DNA of 64,000 nt from Spisula solida. Its lineage: Eukaryota; Mollusca; Bivalvia; Venerida; Mactridae. The notes under the pieces were generated by a model, which was not told the origin of the DNA, ran no database searches, and saw nothing but the letters and a program-made list of their open reading frames with translations. The stretch is from positions 31,734,899 to 31,798,898 of the forward strand of contig OX365951.1 of the NCBI GenBank assembly GCA_947247005.1, written 5' to 3'. The translations under genes were made by a program, and so were the position numbers. Shown here piece after piece: positions 12,101 through 24,025 of the stretch (position 1 is the first letter of the stretch; every line of letters begins with the position of its first letter).

Positions 12101-12686
12101 TTACAAAATGCCTTAGTATAATAGCTTCCCGATTCATATCCTTCAACGTAACTAACCAGATTGAAAGGTCAGTTTTTCATTAGTGTAAATTGGTCAAAGA
12201 CATACTAAGTAATTTACCAATTTTTCTAAAACATCTGTCTTATCCGAGAAAACCTTGATTCGAACATTCGGTCAATCGGTTACGGAAACTACACTGTAGG
12301 ATGGATGGAAGAATTTGCTTTAGTGTGTAGAAGACTGTGTACTGTTTTATCAAAGCACTTACGACAGTCGTAAATTTACGTTCAACTTTAAATTCGCTCT
12401 TTAACAGCTACCTATTTTTTGTGACAAAGGGTTATTCAAGACTAATTGTCATTCAGTCAAGGAACTCGTACCAGTCATGGCGGTCACAATGCGTAGTTCT
12501 TTTTAAAGAATAGTTAATAATTAAAATCTGAAAGTAAGTTTATGATTTTCGTGGATCTTGTAACCCTTAATCTCGTAAGCTATCAATACTAGTAACTAGC
12601 ATCTCTTGATTGATACGAAATCACTAATTTATCAACAGTCGGGACTAAAACCAGTATTCTAATCTACCGAAACCTCTTAATCTGGC

Positions 12687-13135
12687 CCCGATCTCCCAAA
12701 ACATCTCAATCTGAGTTCAATCTCAACTCAAATTTTGTCACATAACGTTTGATATAGTTCCAATGCGAACTTGTACTCTTAATTGGTATACCAAAACAGA
12801 AAAAATATGCTCAGTTTATTACATAACATTTTGTGAGCTCGATCGAACTTCACATTTATATCAAATTCAGACTCTGATTTGAGCACAATCTCAATTTGAG
12901 TTGATATTTCTACTTGAGATGCTTCGGGATATCGGGACCTGAGCTCAATCTCAGCACACATTATTATACCGTGAATGTATCTTTGAGATAGTTTCCATCT
13001 CAAAATTGGTAATTAAAACAGAATCAGTGTTTATTACAGAAAAATGTCAACAGTTTCAACTTTATATATGATGCACTGAAATAAAACCTCGATTTAAGCT
13101 CATGTTTGTACTTGAGATGTTTCGTGAGGTAGGGG
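12687..13135. mobile_element. Inverted-repeat (MITE-like) element, one full and one partial copy
   Basis: The left arm has CTCCCAAAACATCTCAATCT and the right arm has CTTGAGATGCTTCGGGATAT, an imperfect inverted repeat around an AT-rich core. A second, shorter related segment ends at about 13135 (CTTGAGATGTTTCGTGAGGT). Another copy is at 51581-51822. The minus-strand frame 12779-13003 falls inside and is not a gene. Confidence 0.6.
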
Positions 13136-15395
13136 CCAGCGCTTCTCTATCTAAAGGAGTTATAGCCTCTCGTCAATAATGACAAATTACAATTACATTT
13201 GTATATTATCCTCTGTAGAATCAGAACTTTTCTACGACCGCTGAATTATCAATGTGTTACTCCTGAGAGACAGTGCTACAGTAAAACCTCAATAATAAGA
13301 CCACCTAATTATGTGATCCTTGGACACTGCTCTCACTGTTGAGTTGGTTTTAATATTACGCAAATAAAGAACAAAACTGAAAATAAACCTTTTGTTAATT
13401 TTGGTGGTCTTAATTTTAGGTGATCTACTATTTAGGATGTTAATTGTACATGTCATTTGGGCTATTGTATTCATTGTAACGTTACATGTATCAGTAAATA
13501 AAAGAAAAAGCTTACCGTATAATGCCTGAATTTGAAGGCATTTTGATGCTTTCCACTTTTTACATCATTTATTTAAAAGATAAAATCCATTTGTTGAACC
13601 AATAACTGTATATGCCAATTTTAAACTGGCTTATATGTGACTGACTTTGGTAACAATCACACTTAAAGACATGAATCACATATCGAATTACATTTTGAAC
13701 AGGCTACAAATTACCACAATATATAAAGGTCTAAAAGACAAGTTTGTATAGAGTCACTAACATATAGAAACTTAGTAAAAGACACCGCTTCAAAAATACG
13801 GTGTTAAGTCTTCAAGTAAGTCAAACTTACGAATACTATATGTATAGTTATATATTACTATATCCGTATATTGTACATTTAATTTCTATTGATTAATTAC
13901 ACAAACCATTAATTTTAAGGGCTGTATAAGACTACCAATTGCATACAATGACCCAAGGTACGGTGATTAAATATTCGATCCATGGTCATAATTATTTTTA
14001 TAACCGCTTTGTATTGCGAAACCTTTTAACGTACTCGAAATGTTTGCCTTTGTACATTTTGCCTGTCAATGTATATTTGCATTTGCACGATCTCTGTTGA
14101 CATTTAACCAAACACATATCTTGATTCGATGGACAATTGAAAGTTAAAGTTAAAACCTTCCCATATATATGGAGTGTGGAAAATTATAGATAGGAAAATA
14201 CATTACAGATCTATGTACAAATATAGTATGACAATATGCGTATAAGTTGGGACATTATTTGGATAAATTGTCGTGAACAGATAAAAACACGAATCGATTT
14301 TAAACTTAAACAGAAATACCCAAGTTTTTGTATACATGTAGTTTTTGTATACATGTACAATGTATCCAAATTCTGCGATAGAATCGACACCGACAACCTG
14401 AATAAGAAGCTGCTAACACGCTATGGCATTGTTTTATGTAGCGAAAAGCTTAACTTAAAGGGACTGCCTCACATATTGGTGTATTGCAAAAATAAAAAAT
14501 AAAATTGTCAAAAATTCGCGTAATTTTGGTAAAGTTGCCTGTATATCCCTTAAACAACCACACTGACATCTAAAATAACTTGAGAAACTTCGGCATTTTG
14601 TAGTTATTTAGTATTTTTACATCAAAAATTCTATAGGGTATTAATACCCTATAAAATTAACACTACTATTACTTAAATTACCTGAAAGTTGTTCAAATTT
14701 GATGAAAACAAATCGAAAAAACGAACCAAATACCTCACTGTTGTTTACGCTGTAGTTTGATAATGTTACAGTTCAATCATGTGTGAATTACATTGTACAT
14801 AATTCACAAAGCATGTTAGAAAAAACTTAATGATTTTTTTTCAAGAAAAAAATACTAAGTGGGCGATTTTGAGAGTGCCGTTAAAATTGTTTATCTGCAC
14901 CAAATCTTTCATAAAGCAACCGCCAGTGGCTTTCTATTAGATCATTACTTGGTTAGGTTTGAAAATCACGATATACGAAACTTTTAGCCCAATCTGTGAG
15001 ACAGCACCTTTCAAAACCTACAATATGACATGGAGACAGTCGGGAAGGGATGTATTTGTTAAATAAACACGAGCATCGTTTCAATTCTACCAGAATAAGT
15101 CCTGCATTTGAAGTGTTTTAATCTATGACTCCAGCAAAATACAAATATTCCCGGTCTCGTATTTCAAAAGCACATCATATTAAATCGTCGAGCAGCATTA
15201 TTTCACTACCAGAAATTGATTGTCCTTACTTCAAGAGTTGAATAAATTGCATAATAGAAAAATCGACGAAACGAAACGTACAATAAAGTAGTTTATTTGT
15301 TATAGGCATACGAGTCTACAGGTGGTGACTTGACACTTAAGTGGAAACAGTAGTGTTCTAGATCTACCGACATAAACGTGAATGCTTTTATACTA
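13136..15395. other. Gene-free spacer with a pogo-like end
   Basis: CAGTAAAACCTCAATAATAA with GACCACC near 13280, and GGTGGTCTTAATTTTAGG near 13402, resemble the two ends of a Tc1/mariner-pogo type element, but no clean TA-flanked unit can be drawn. The remainder is AT-rich with a short TTTTTGTATACATGTA duplication near 14324-14357. No gene is recognised. Confidence 0.45.
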
Positions 15396-15998
15396 CATGT
15401 ATACTCAAGTTCAAGTTCAAGGTTTATTGTACAAAGGCCTCCGGCCCATACACAAAATATATGATAGCATACATAATATTATATACAAATTGACATGACA
15501 GTGAAAGTACAAATACTCGTAAACGTAGTATTACATTTTTGTATAAATAAATTATGAAGTATACCACAGACATAATCAGAGACATTATCTGTACTCTCTG
15601 ATATAATTAAACACCTTTTTACTAACCATGTATATGGTACTAATAATACATTATTGTACAAAACTGACAAATCAAATTACAATTTTAACGTTGATGATGA
15701 CGTCATGGTTGTCATGACAGTAGTTTAATCATCGTAGATATGATTCTACAGCTTATAATGTAAATAGATGACAACCAATCAGACACGAGGACAGCGTCCA
15801 CAAAGCGAAAATGAAACAATGCAAAGATACGACAAAGTCGATTTTTTTCGCATTGTTACATTTTCGCATTTTCGCTTTGTTGTGATGAAAACACGAAAAT
15901 ACAAGGTGGCATAAATCAGCCACCATATCCAACAGAAACTGCGGAGCAAGAAATGCACAAAACGAACATCACACAAACCACCACACAGTGTGTCAACG

Positions 15999-16250
15999 TA
16001 TTTCCGAGTGCGTGGATTCTATTACGCCCGAGTAGAGCGTAGAACATGTATTGTTTTGCTGGCTGAGGTACCGTTACTGTTTTGCTTCACCATTCTTTCA
16101 ATTTTACAACTTTGAAATTGAAAAATTGACGAGGACGAACTTCCATGAATGTGTCTTGATCGTGATGCATTGAAATATCCATAGCCTTTGTATAGAGTCA
16201 TGTATTGCTTAGGCGTACATGTATATAGCATCCACGCACTCGAAAATACG
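15999..16250. mobile_element. Short inverted-repeat element (~250 bp)
   Basis: Left GTATTTCCGAGTGCGTGGAT (starting about 15997) pairs with right ATCCACGCACTCGAAAATAC (about 16229-16248), giving ~20-bp ends with one mismatch. The intervening sequence has no coding signal; the minus-strand frames at 16022-16231 and 16198-16566 overlap it and are not supported as genes. Confidence 0.45.
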
Positions 16251-16611
16251 CCGAGGCAAGGTGCACCAGCCCCTCACGTAGGCGGTCCGGGACGACGAAC
16301 AACGAAACACGATGACTACTAGTATCGACGGAAGAATGAGAACCATCACAGTGACTGTTGGCGGTTTTAGAGCTTAAAATCAAACAGGATAAGTGAATCT
16401 GTTCCATAATACATGAACTAATATACGTACCGTTTCGTATGAATGTGCTTGTCGTGACAGACATAGCGCTACTCTTCTTTATCTTATAAGTTATGACCCT
16501 TTTGAAGAAATACGATAATATAATTACGATTTTGTAACAACCTATTTGCATTGACATTGAAAACAAACCGTTTATTTATGATCACCTCGACCTTTTTAGG
16601 CATTGTAATAG

Positions 16612-16818
16612 TGCACTTGTCAATGGTTTCCCCCAGAGGGGGGGGGGGGGGTCTTATTCTTTGGGGTGTCCCCGGTCCATAAAATACGGGCCAAGTCTAA
16701 TTCCCGCTACATGTGACGACAGCGTTTATCAAATTCCCGTATATCGGGAAAGTCTTTATGTCTTATTTCCCGTGCTCCCACGCCCCCACCCTCTCTGGGG
16801 GAAGCATTGATAAGTGCA
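16612..16818. mobile_element. TGCAC-ended MITE with a poly-G arm, TAG target duplication
   Basis: The ends TGCACTTGTCAATGGTTTCC and GGAAGCATTGATAAGTGCA are imperfect complements, each next to CCCCCAG/CTGGGGG. A run of 14 G follows the left arm, with C-rich sequence near the right arm. TAG flanks both sides (16609-16611 and 16819-16821). Same family as 24026-24330. A 3-bp T-A-containing duplication is compatible with PIF/Harbinger-type MITEs, but the TIR alone does not prove it. Confidence 0.7.
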
Positions 16819-16821
16819 TAG

Positions 16822-18088
16822 ATGTAATACAATGTAGATATTATACGGGAAAAACGGAAATGACTGGAAACGGTTACTGATTATACAGAAGCTACCTGGA
16901 ATTCAGTGGTGTACACAGACGAATCGTCGTGTGATACTAGTACATTAAAATCAAGGAATACCCATGAAAACGTACCCATGTCAACAAATAACGTCGGTTG
17001 ACATACAGTAGAACTTCGATGCCTCGAACTACCTTTGGACCACCTACCTGTTTAGAAGCATCTACGGTATTCAAGTATATGTAGGTGTGTAGGTTCGAAC
17101 CGATGTCGGCATGATGACCCCTACAATTTTTGCGTATGCATTGCGACACAACATCAAACACATTTGACTGAACGAGAAAATGAAACTAGACCGCTGAAAG
17201 TCCATGGACGTAAAGTTGGGATCTGGTTCAAAGTCTGGTTCTTAGTCACGAGTAATGTAAATAAGGTTTGGGATCTTAGTTTTTTATGCTGTATCTGTAG
17301 CATCTGTCGTCCATGATCGATGGCTGCGAATTGGTTGCACAGCACTGAGGGTTCGAATCCCAAATTGGATCCAGCATTTGTGGATGGAGTTTTAGCCACG
17401 CAATTGTGTCTGAAGTGTGCTTGCATTTGTACCTGCTGGTTTCCTTTATACATGTGACATTTAGCCTTGTTTTAACCTTGTTGATCTGTTTCTTAGTTCA
17501 TACATACTTATATATCTTTATAGCTTTACTCGTTTTAAATTGTATATACTTTGTTTACAATTATAAAAGTATGGTAAATGGAGCCTGTAGTACTAATAAT
17601 GATTGATTTAATGAATTCCTACAAACCATGTCCGTCACCAATGTGCAGTTGTTAAAGATTTATAAAGAAGTTAAATTTGAGCGTAACTTAAAGATTTTCG
17701 TGATTTGATAAAACAGTACCCAGAACGGGGAAGAAGCTAATTAGAAGAATCGGTCATGTAAAATCATTCATACTCGGGCGTGTTCAAGGTTTATTAACAC
17801 GTGGGTTCTAGGATAAAATTGACCGCGAAAACAAATCCCCGCGAGTACTTAAAATCCGGCAAAAATGACAAATTTACGAACCCACAACAATTGAACTTAT
17901 GAAAACATCTGAAAAATGAATGATTTTAAAGAAGTCACTGTCTACTGAGAACAGTCAACAAAATAGCAAGTTTACGAAATTTAATACATGTACCAGCGAA
18001 ACTATATGATTTTAAACTAAAGTGCATACGTAATTTTAAAAACAGAAATGAGGGCATTAATGAATACAAAATGTATGTGTGTATATCT
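16822..18088. other. Spacer with a tRNA-like block and a pogo-like end
   Basis: ACAGTAGAACTTCGATGCCT near 16996 resembles a pogo/Tigger-type terminus. GGGTTCGAATCCCA at 17349-17362 matches a Pol III B box and, with the preceding TGGCTGCGAATTGGTTGC, suggests a degenerate tRNA-derived SINE. No protein gene is recognised. A minus-strand AATAAA (complement of 17790-17795) could serve the BTB gene. Confidence 0.4.
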
Positions 18089-19024
18089 TCACCACACGCC
18101 ATCATCTTGCTCCAGAAAGGTTCGTATGGTAGCATCGTGTATTATATGGTAGCCAATCTTATGATTACAATAAAACTTGTAACTATTCCTGTAAGCTTCT
18201 GTATTTACACTCTCTGAGCACCAAGTTCTCGAGCAGTATGGACACACCCTTTGGATAGGATTTCTTAATTTGACCTCTACCCGACATCGACAATGTTCGT
18301 CGTGCGGAACCACTATTTCTTTCAAGCGTTGTTTGACACTATCTAGTTTATTCCTGACTGAATACATTACTACTTTCTCGTGTTCTAACCTCTCAATACG
18401 ACGTTCATAAATATTGGCTTTCAGTTCTAAACTGACATCCGAACTTTCTTTCAAGTGTCTTAGTGAAATATCCGGATCAGACAACGAATCTTTACAACTT
18501 GCCAACAACTTTCTCAAATCACATTTCTCCGCGTACTCTAAGCATCTGACAATGAACTCAGCGGTGGGATGAATATGATCTCTCCATTGCTCTAGAAGAA
18601 AAGCCTCACATGCTGTCTTCAGTACGCCTATCTGGTATTCTTCCGCTAAAAGAATAAGCGGGAACACAGTATCGCGGGTCAATTTGAAATCTACCCCAGG
18701 GTGCAGAAAGCTCAACATATCTCGAACAGTGGAATAATTCTTCTCTGGTAGGTCGATCGTATGTTCTGTTTTCTCCTTAAAATCTGCTGTAAACATTCAG
18801 CTGAACACAGGAGAAGCAAATGCAAGAAGGCTTTTACTGGTGTGTAGTTTCTCGCCTTCCACCACCAGAACCACATCAGTAAAACCTTCATCCTCACTGA
18901 ATGGTGATGTTTCCATGTCGTATCCACGATTAACTTCGTCTGTATTGGTATCATCTTGAACATTTACGTTTAACTCATTACCTTGGAAGCCTGAGCTTGC
19001 CGTGAATGGTGTGAGTGACGCCAT
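18089..19024 (-). pseudogene. BTB/POZ-domain protein gene interrupted by one in-frame TGA
   Basis: Seen: reading leftwards from the ATG at 19022-19024, 75 codons run to a TGA (complement of 18797-18799); the very next codon is ATG and the same frame continues for 235 codons to the stop at 18089. The stop lies inside the BTB fold: upstream residues give DVVLVVEGEKLHTSKSLLAF then ASPVFS, and downstream MFTADFKEK with further BTB/BACK-like helices (about residues 77-170 of the combined frame). In BTB proteins the single position between S-P-V-F-S and M-F is usually Arg or Lys, so the change fits CGA/AGA to TGA. The C-terminus has paired cysteines (CRC, CPYCSRTWC, YCNHK), possibly metal binding. 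No intron. Known: BTB domains dimerise and often recruit substrates to CUL3 ligases. Inferred: a recent nonsense pseudogene or null allele, or a base-call error; all other codons remain open. Confidence 0.75.
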
Positions 19025-19499
19025 TGTTGTGTGTCGGTGTATTTGGCGACTAGCCTACCAAGACACAACTAAAATCTCACTTTCCCTCGTTGTTTCCTGA
19101 TTGTATATAGTGTTATATGTTGCAAACTATCTGCAATTATTTATATGAAATTTTAATGCCGGTGACAGCTTTCCCTTAACGACAAAAAGATATGACGTTA
19201 ATAACGTTAGAAACGTCAGAATGACGTCATGATCGATATGTAGTAACTAAGTAAAACAGAGGACTTCCGATTGATCATGATTTTGTGAACATTTTTATCC
19301 CATCTCATAAAGACAAGACTGAACTAGAGTTCAGACACGCTGCTTGCTCACTTGTACGTGTGATTCATTTAAACTTTACATATAAGACTGAATTAATTAT
19401 TTAATCAGTATCAAATTATTTTACTGTGACAGTGCATACATCTAGCTTATCTGTTTTTTTCTCTCTTTTTTCTGCAATATTTTGCATCTTGAAACATTA

Positions 19500-19647
19500 G
19501 GCCTTTTCGACTGGGCTGTTTCGTGCAGCAGGTTACAGTCTGGTTCCCGTTCTAATTTTACAGTTGTATTACTGTAGTAGTGCTGTAATTGTGGGGACGA
19601 GAACCAGGCTAAAACTTGCTTCACGAAACAACCCAGTCGAAAAGGCC
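19500..19647. mobile_element. TA-flanked palindromic MITE, copy 1
   Basis: The ends GGCCTTTTCGACTGGGCTGT (left) and its near-perfect complement (right) are followed by further pairing arms (GTCTGGTTC.CGTTCT against GAGAACCAGGC). TA flanks both sides (19498-19499 and 19648-19649), as for Tc1/mariner-type targets. It has no coding capacity and would fold into a single long hairpin. Confidence 0.8.
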
Positions 19648-19848
19648 TATTATTGTACCGTGTTTTTAAGCACAGCAGCATATTTTTTATAAAACCCAGT
19701 TCATTCTGAACTGACAGTTATATAACTAATATGTAACTACATGTACATGTATTAGTAGGGAGACCTCACAATTACATGTGCATCTTAGCACAAACTAAAT
19801 CGTTACTACGTCATATTTCTTCTGTTATTCTTTCCCTTGGAATAAATA

Positions 19849-20005
19849 GGCCTTTTCGACTGGGCTGTTTCGTGGAACAGGTTACAGTCTGGATGAGTCT
19901 GGTTCCCGTTCTGATTTTACAGTTGTATTACTGAGAAGTGCTGTAATTGTGGGGACAGGAACCAGGCTAAAACTTGCTTCACGAAACAGCCCAGTCGAAA
20001 AGGCC
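19849..20005. mobile_element. TA-flanked palindromic MITE, copy 2
   Basis: Same family and orientation as the copy 200 bp to the left. It differs by a small duplication (GTCTGGATGAGTCTGG) and a few substitutions. TA is present on both sides (19847-19848 and 20006-20007). Two copies this close together, upstream of the BTB gene start, are either independent insertions or a local duplication. Confidence 0.8.
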
Positions 20006-20007
20006 TA

Positions 20008-21347
20008 TTATATAAACAGTTACATGGAGTAACTAATATACGCTTGTGCTATCCCCTCCGCAGTGATCTCCCTTACAACTTCTTCATCGTGAGGAAATTA
20101 TCGCTTAAGATCTACACTCAGTTCTTTGATTTTTGCAATTGAAACCGATGTGTCCTTTTTCGCGGGAACAGAAATTAAGCCACACTTTGAGTACATGTAC
20201 ATTCGTGTATACATACATGACTTAGAAGAATAGTTTTGGTGTAACTCCATTGTTTTAATTTCTTGTAACTCTTCACTTCAGCGGACGAAAAACACTTCAA
20301 GTTGTGACAAAACTAATTCAGGAGGGTTTCGTAAAAAACGGAAGAAACACTTTATAACCGAGTACATGGTAGATGATCTCCACTTCCGTCCGCGTTTAGC
20401 TAATAGAAACTATAGTACAGAAGTAAATTCACATGGGATAACTATTTCCAATACATGTTGTTCAAATCCCGAAAGTTTCGATTTGTCAGTGGTTGTGTTT
20501 CGTGCGTTGATCGGTTCAGTCAATGGTGAGTTCAATACAAATTTTATTATTCTGTTATACGGTTACGGTGGCAAAGAATGCAATAACTGCAATACTGCAC
20601 TGGAAAAGCTTCTTGCTCGGTGTGACTTTTAAGTTCTCTATCTATAACTTGGACTATTTCATGAATACATTAACAAGCTGGAAGAAACAGAATTGAAGTT
20701 GTGTATTATTTGTATGTCACCCATCATTTCACTTATATAATATACGAGCATTAGTATAACACTTTACAAGCATGCTCATATAATTTTATGATGTGGAAAA
20801 CTGGACTCACCGAGGAGTCTTAAGGAATGGACCAGTCGTTTTCTCCCTCGGGAACAAAGTGGACCGACCAGTTTATAACCAGACGAGGAATGAACTTACC
20901 GTAACATCGGTACTAAAAATCTTTTCAGTTTCGTGCTGTCTTAAGACTTAGATCTAGAGAAGTACATGTAGGTATTGTATATATATATAAATAAAGTAAA
21001 ACAAGACAAACTCCAGAATTGTATTGTATATACATTTGCAAATACATGCACAAGTAATACCTGGAACACAAATTCAATCCGATCGCTTTCCGATGAGCGG
21101 ATGGCGTACTTTTGTCTTTAGATATTCGGACTGGAGGACGGACGGATATTGCCCGGCCATCGGGAGGCGGTCGGAGAAATTTTCGTCTACCGGGTATTTT
21201 GAAATATGCATTGCTACTCAACGGCTAGCGTCTTCACTATGCCCAAACATTGGGTACACGGACCACGTCCGCCGTTCGGGTGATTTGTGACCAAGGTGTT
21301 GATCAGTCTTCTTACATGTTTGCTAATGTTCCTATTCTCTATTACAG
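20008..21347. other. Spacer and probable 5' leader intron of the TRIM-like gene
   Basis: No coding exon is recognised. The 88-codon frames at 20366-20632 and 21024-21290 show no family motif. A pyrimidine-rich tract ending TTCTCTATTACAG at 21347 is a good splice acceptor immediately before the 5' leader of the TRIM-like gene, so an untranslated first exon probably lies upstream in this stretch. Confidence 0.5.
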
Positions 21348-21397
21348 ATGCTATAATTTTGTCATTGAGACAAACGTGACAAGATAAGAAAATAAAC

Positions 21398-23227
21398 ATG
21401 GCGGAAGGCGGAGAACTACCAAGCTCGTTCAAGGACTATTCTAGTAGAGTGCATAGTTATGCTCATAAAACATTTAGCGCAGCGTCTGCTTGTGCTGATG
21501 AACTGTTCTGTGACCCGTGTCAAAGTGATGATGAATGGAAAGCTGTGGAAGGTTATTGCCAAGTATGTCAAGAATACTACTGTGACACATGCCTCGGAAT
21601 GCACAGAAGACAAAAACTCACAAAGACCCATATCATCTTAAACAAGAAACAGATGCCTACCCGGCAGAGATCTCAGTCCAATCAGGATCTTTGTGTTGAA
21701 GTTTGCGAGACACATCATCCTGAAATCATACGATTTTACTGCAAAGTCCATGACGAACCTGGATGTGGAGATTGCATGACTCTAATGCATACCATCTGCC
21801 AAAAGGGCAGGCTTCAGGACATATCTGATGGGTTCCAAACATCCAAAGAATTCCAAGACATAGACCAGCATTTTAAGCAGCTTCACCAGGAACTAGAAGA
21901 AATGGAGGGTGAACTAGAGAACAATTTTAACAAGTTGGACACTACATACAACAAAATGCTACACAAGATCCAGTCTGTTCGCGAACAGATAAATAAATAC
22001 CTAGACGAGATGGAGAAGAAAATAATAGATAAAGCTGCGCAAATGAAGAAAGAAGATGAAACAGAACTGAAACGTTGGATTGCAGAAAACCAAGAGATGA
22101 AAGCGGAAACTGAAGCTATGCTACAAACTATCCATGACGTTAATGTAAACGTGAACTCACTGTTTGTAATCTCCAAACGCGCCAAACGCAGACTTGTGGC
22201 AATGGAAAGAGAGATTGACAAAATAAAAAAATCACAACAAAATATAGAGTACGGGTTTCTTATTTCCGATGAAATAGAAAACATAATTGCAGCCAAGACA
22301 CCACTTGGAAAACTGTCCAGAAAATCCCAAAAGTTAGTAAGAAAACTGACCACGAGACGAGAACAGAGGACACGGAGCAAGCCCACCGTACATTCTACAG
22401 CAATTTACAACAGAAGCATAAATGTAAAGTGTGCAACAGACAAGAAGACTTGCTATGTCACAGACTTGACACTACTCGGTGCTGATAGAATGGTGGTCGC
22501 TGATCGTTACAATAACACTGTAAAGTTAGTAGACATCAGTAACAATAAAGTTATATCAAGCTACAACACACCTAGTGAGCCATGGGGAGTGACTGCACTT
22601 GGTCCAAACACGATTGCCGTTACACTGTTTGATGATGGTAAACTACAAGTACTGATCGCCAATGTTACATCAACATTTAGTTTACAGCGTGAAATAAAAG
22701 TGAAAACAGATTGCCAGGGTATTGCATACAAAGATGGAAAGTTGGCTGTTAGCTATTTGAAACCGGGTAGAGTAGAAATTCTAAATATACAAGGCAAGAG
22801 ACTACACACGATACAACCTAAGCAAGGCAAGGCATACTTACTACAGTTACCTTTCTATATCACATTTGGACATGACAATGATACAGTGATTATATCAGAC
22901 TACAGTTCCAACAGAGTAAGTGTTGTTACATTTAAAGGACAAATTCTTCGTACATACACAAATGATACATTGAAAAACCCATACGGTATAGTGACCACAG
23001 GAGATGGTGTACTGTTTATATGTAGCTGTCTGAATGGACTTATTCACGCAGTATCACCAGACTTCAAGACAAGTCAAATCATCATCAACGACAACCATGT
23101 GCTGGAGCCTGTGGGTATAACATACTGTGAGATCAATCATACACTGTTTATCAGTAATATACACCGCTATTTTGAAGAAGGAGGAGACATTAACAATCAA
23201 ATACAAGTGTATGATATCAATGATTAA
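21398..23227 (+). CDS. TRIM-like protein: two B-boxes, coiled coil, NHL-like C-terminus, no RING
   Basis: Seen: 609 codons in one exon. An N-terminal B-box-type zinc site has C38, C41, C54, C57, C62, C65, H69 and H78. A second has C103, H106, C115, H118, C123, C126, H131 and C134. Residues about 150-285 are heptad-rich and charged (coiled coil). Residues about 340-600 contain repeated segments such as ADRYNNTVKLVDI and ISDYSSNRVSVVTF, the pattern of NHL-type beta-propeller blades. No RING precedes the B-boxes; only about 37 residues lie upstream. Known: such proteins resemble TRIM2/3/45/56-like families, expanded in bivalves; RING-less members act as adaptors rather than E3 ligases. The start is the first ATG (AACATGG) after the acceptor at 21347; an upstream ATG at 21348 is closed by a stop after two codons. 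AATAAA at 23463-23468 is a plausible poly(A) signal. Confidence 0.88.
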   Translation: MAEGGELPSSFKDYSSRVHSYAHKTFSAASACADELFCDPCQSDDEWKAVEGYCQVCQEYYCDTCLGMHRRQKLTKTHIILNKKQMPTRQRSQSNQDLCVEVCETHHPEIIRFYCKVHDEPGCGDCMTLMHTICQKGRLQDISDGFQTSKEFQDIDQHFKQLHQELEEMEGELENNFNKLDTTYNKMLHKIQSVREQINKYLDEMEKKIIDKAAQMKKEDETELKRWIAENQEMKAETEAMLQTIHDVNVNVNSLFVISKRAKRRLVAMEREIDKIKKSQQNIEYGFLISDEIENIIAAKTPLGKLSRKSQKLVRKLTTRREQRTRSKPTVHSTAIYNRSINVKCATDKKTCYVTDLTLLGADRMVVADRYNNTVKLVDISNNKVISSYNTPSEPWGVTALGPNTIAVTLFDDGKLQVLIANVTSTFSLQREIKVKTDCQGIAYKDGKLAVSYLKPGRVEILNIQGKRLHTIQPKQGKAYLLQLPFYITFGHDNDTVIISDYSSNRVSVVTFKGQILRTYTNDTLKNPYGIVTTGDGVLFICSCLNGLIHAVSPDFKTSQIIINDNHVLEPVGITYCEINHTLFISNIHRYFEEGGDINNQIQVYDIND

Positions 23228-23462
23228 ACCATCGCCCTCGAAGAATAAGTTCGTAAGTGCTACTACGACCAATAATCATACTTGAAATCTACATCACAAG
23301 GCGCATCTTATGAACCTATTTCCATGAAAACATAAAATCGCAAGAGGTCATATGTTGACCAAACTGAAGAAGTTTTTTCCCTAAGTAAAGAGTTGTTTTC
23401 AGATTTTTTTTTATTGAAATTGTATTTTGCGCTGCGACCTTATTTTTCTATAGCAGCGAAAC

Positions 23463-23468
23463 AATAAA
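23463..23468 (+). terminator. Candidate poly(A) signal of the TRIM-like gene
   Basis: AATAAA about 235 bp after the stop codon of the TRIM-like gene, in AT-rich sequence. Position is plausible; cleavage is not demonstrable from sequence. Confidence 0.4.
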
Positions 23469-24025
23469 TTCCACATTCTTTGACAATGTAAATTTTATAG
23501 TGAATACACAAATGATTACCGGGTATCAGGAAATATATTCACCTAGGAGAAAACAATTACCAGTGATTATAGTAATTAGTAGAGTTACACCATCATTTAA
23601 ACAGTAACACTAAAATACACGTTAAATAACAATGTGTTTCTGGTAGCACTACCTATCCTTTTTGCTCATATCCTATTTTATGGCATTTTGCTGGACGTCA
23701 TAGCTGGTCATTGTTTTTCCAGTACATGAAATACACGTAGATAAATTAACTTTTTTAACATACCAGATCTAATTTATTCAGCATGTTACCAGAAACGAAA
23801 AATTAATTTGTTTTGCCTTACTGGAATCTATTGATATTTGTAATCAAGAAATCAACCTTGTGTGGAACGATGACAGTCATGGCGTATTAACTTGTGATCC
23901 GTATTCAGTCCTGCCTTATTGGCCAATGACCTCCGGCTTCGAGGGAAGAAACAGGAAGTCTGTGTGATGAACCCTGGTCCGCTACACTAGATTTTCCTAA
24001 AATACCACTTGGTTATTTAACGTTA

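Noticed and set aside
16198..16566. 122-codon minus-strand frame
   Set aside because: No recognisable domain; it overlaps an inverted-repeat element and lacks convincing start or splice context.
18797..18799. TGA as a selenocysteine codon in the BTB gene
   Set aside because: The position is not Cys in BTB proteins and no SECIS-like structure was seen; a nonsense change is simpler.
20366..20632. 88-codon frame upstream of the TRIM-like gene
   Set aside because: No homology that I can recognise and no splice context; probably chance.
22014..22386. Serine-rich 167-codon minus-strand frame (21883-22386)
   Set aside because: It is the antisense shadow of the coiled-coil part of the TRIM-like gene.
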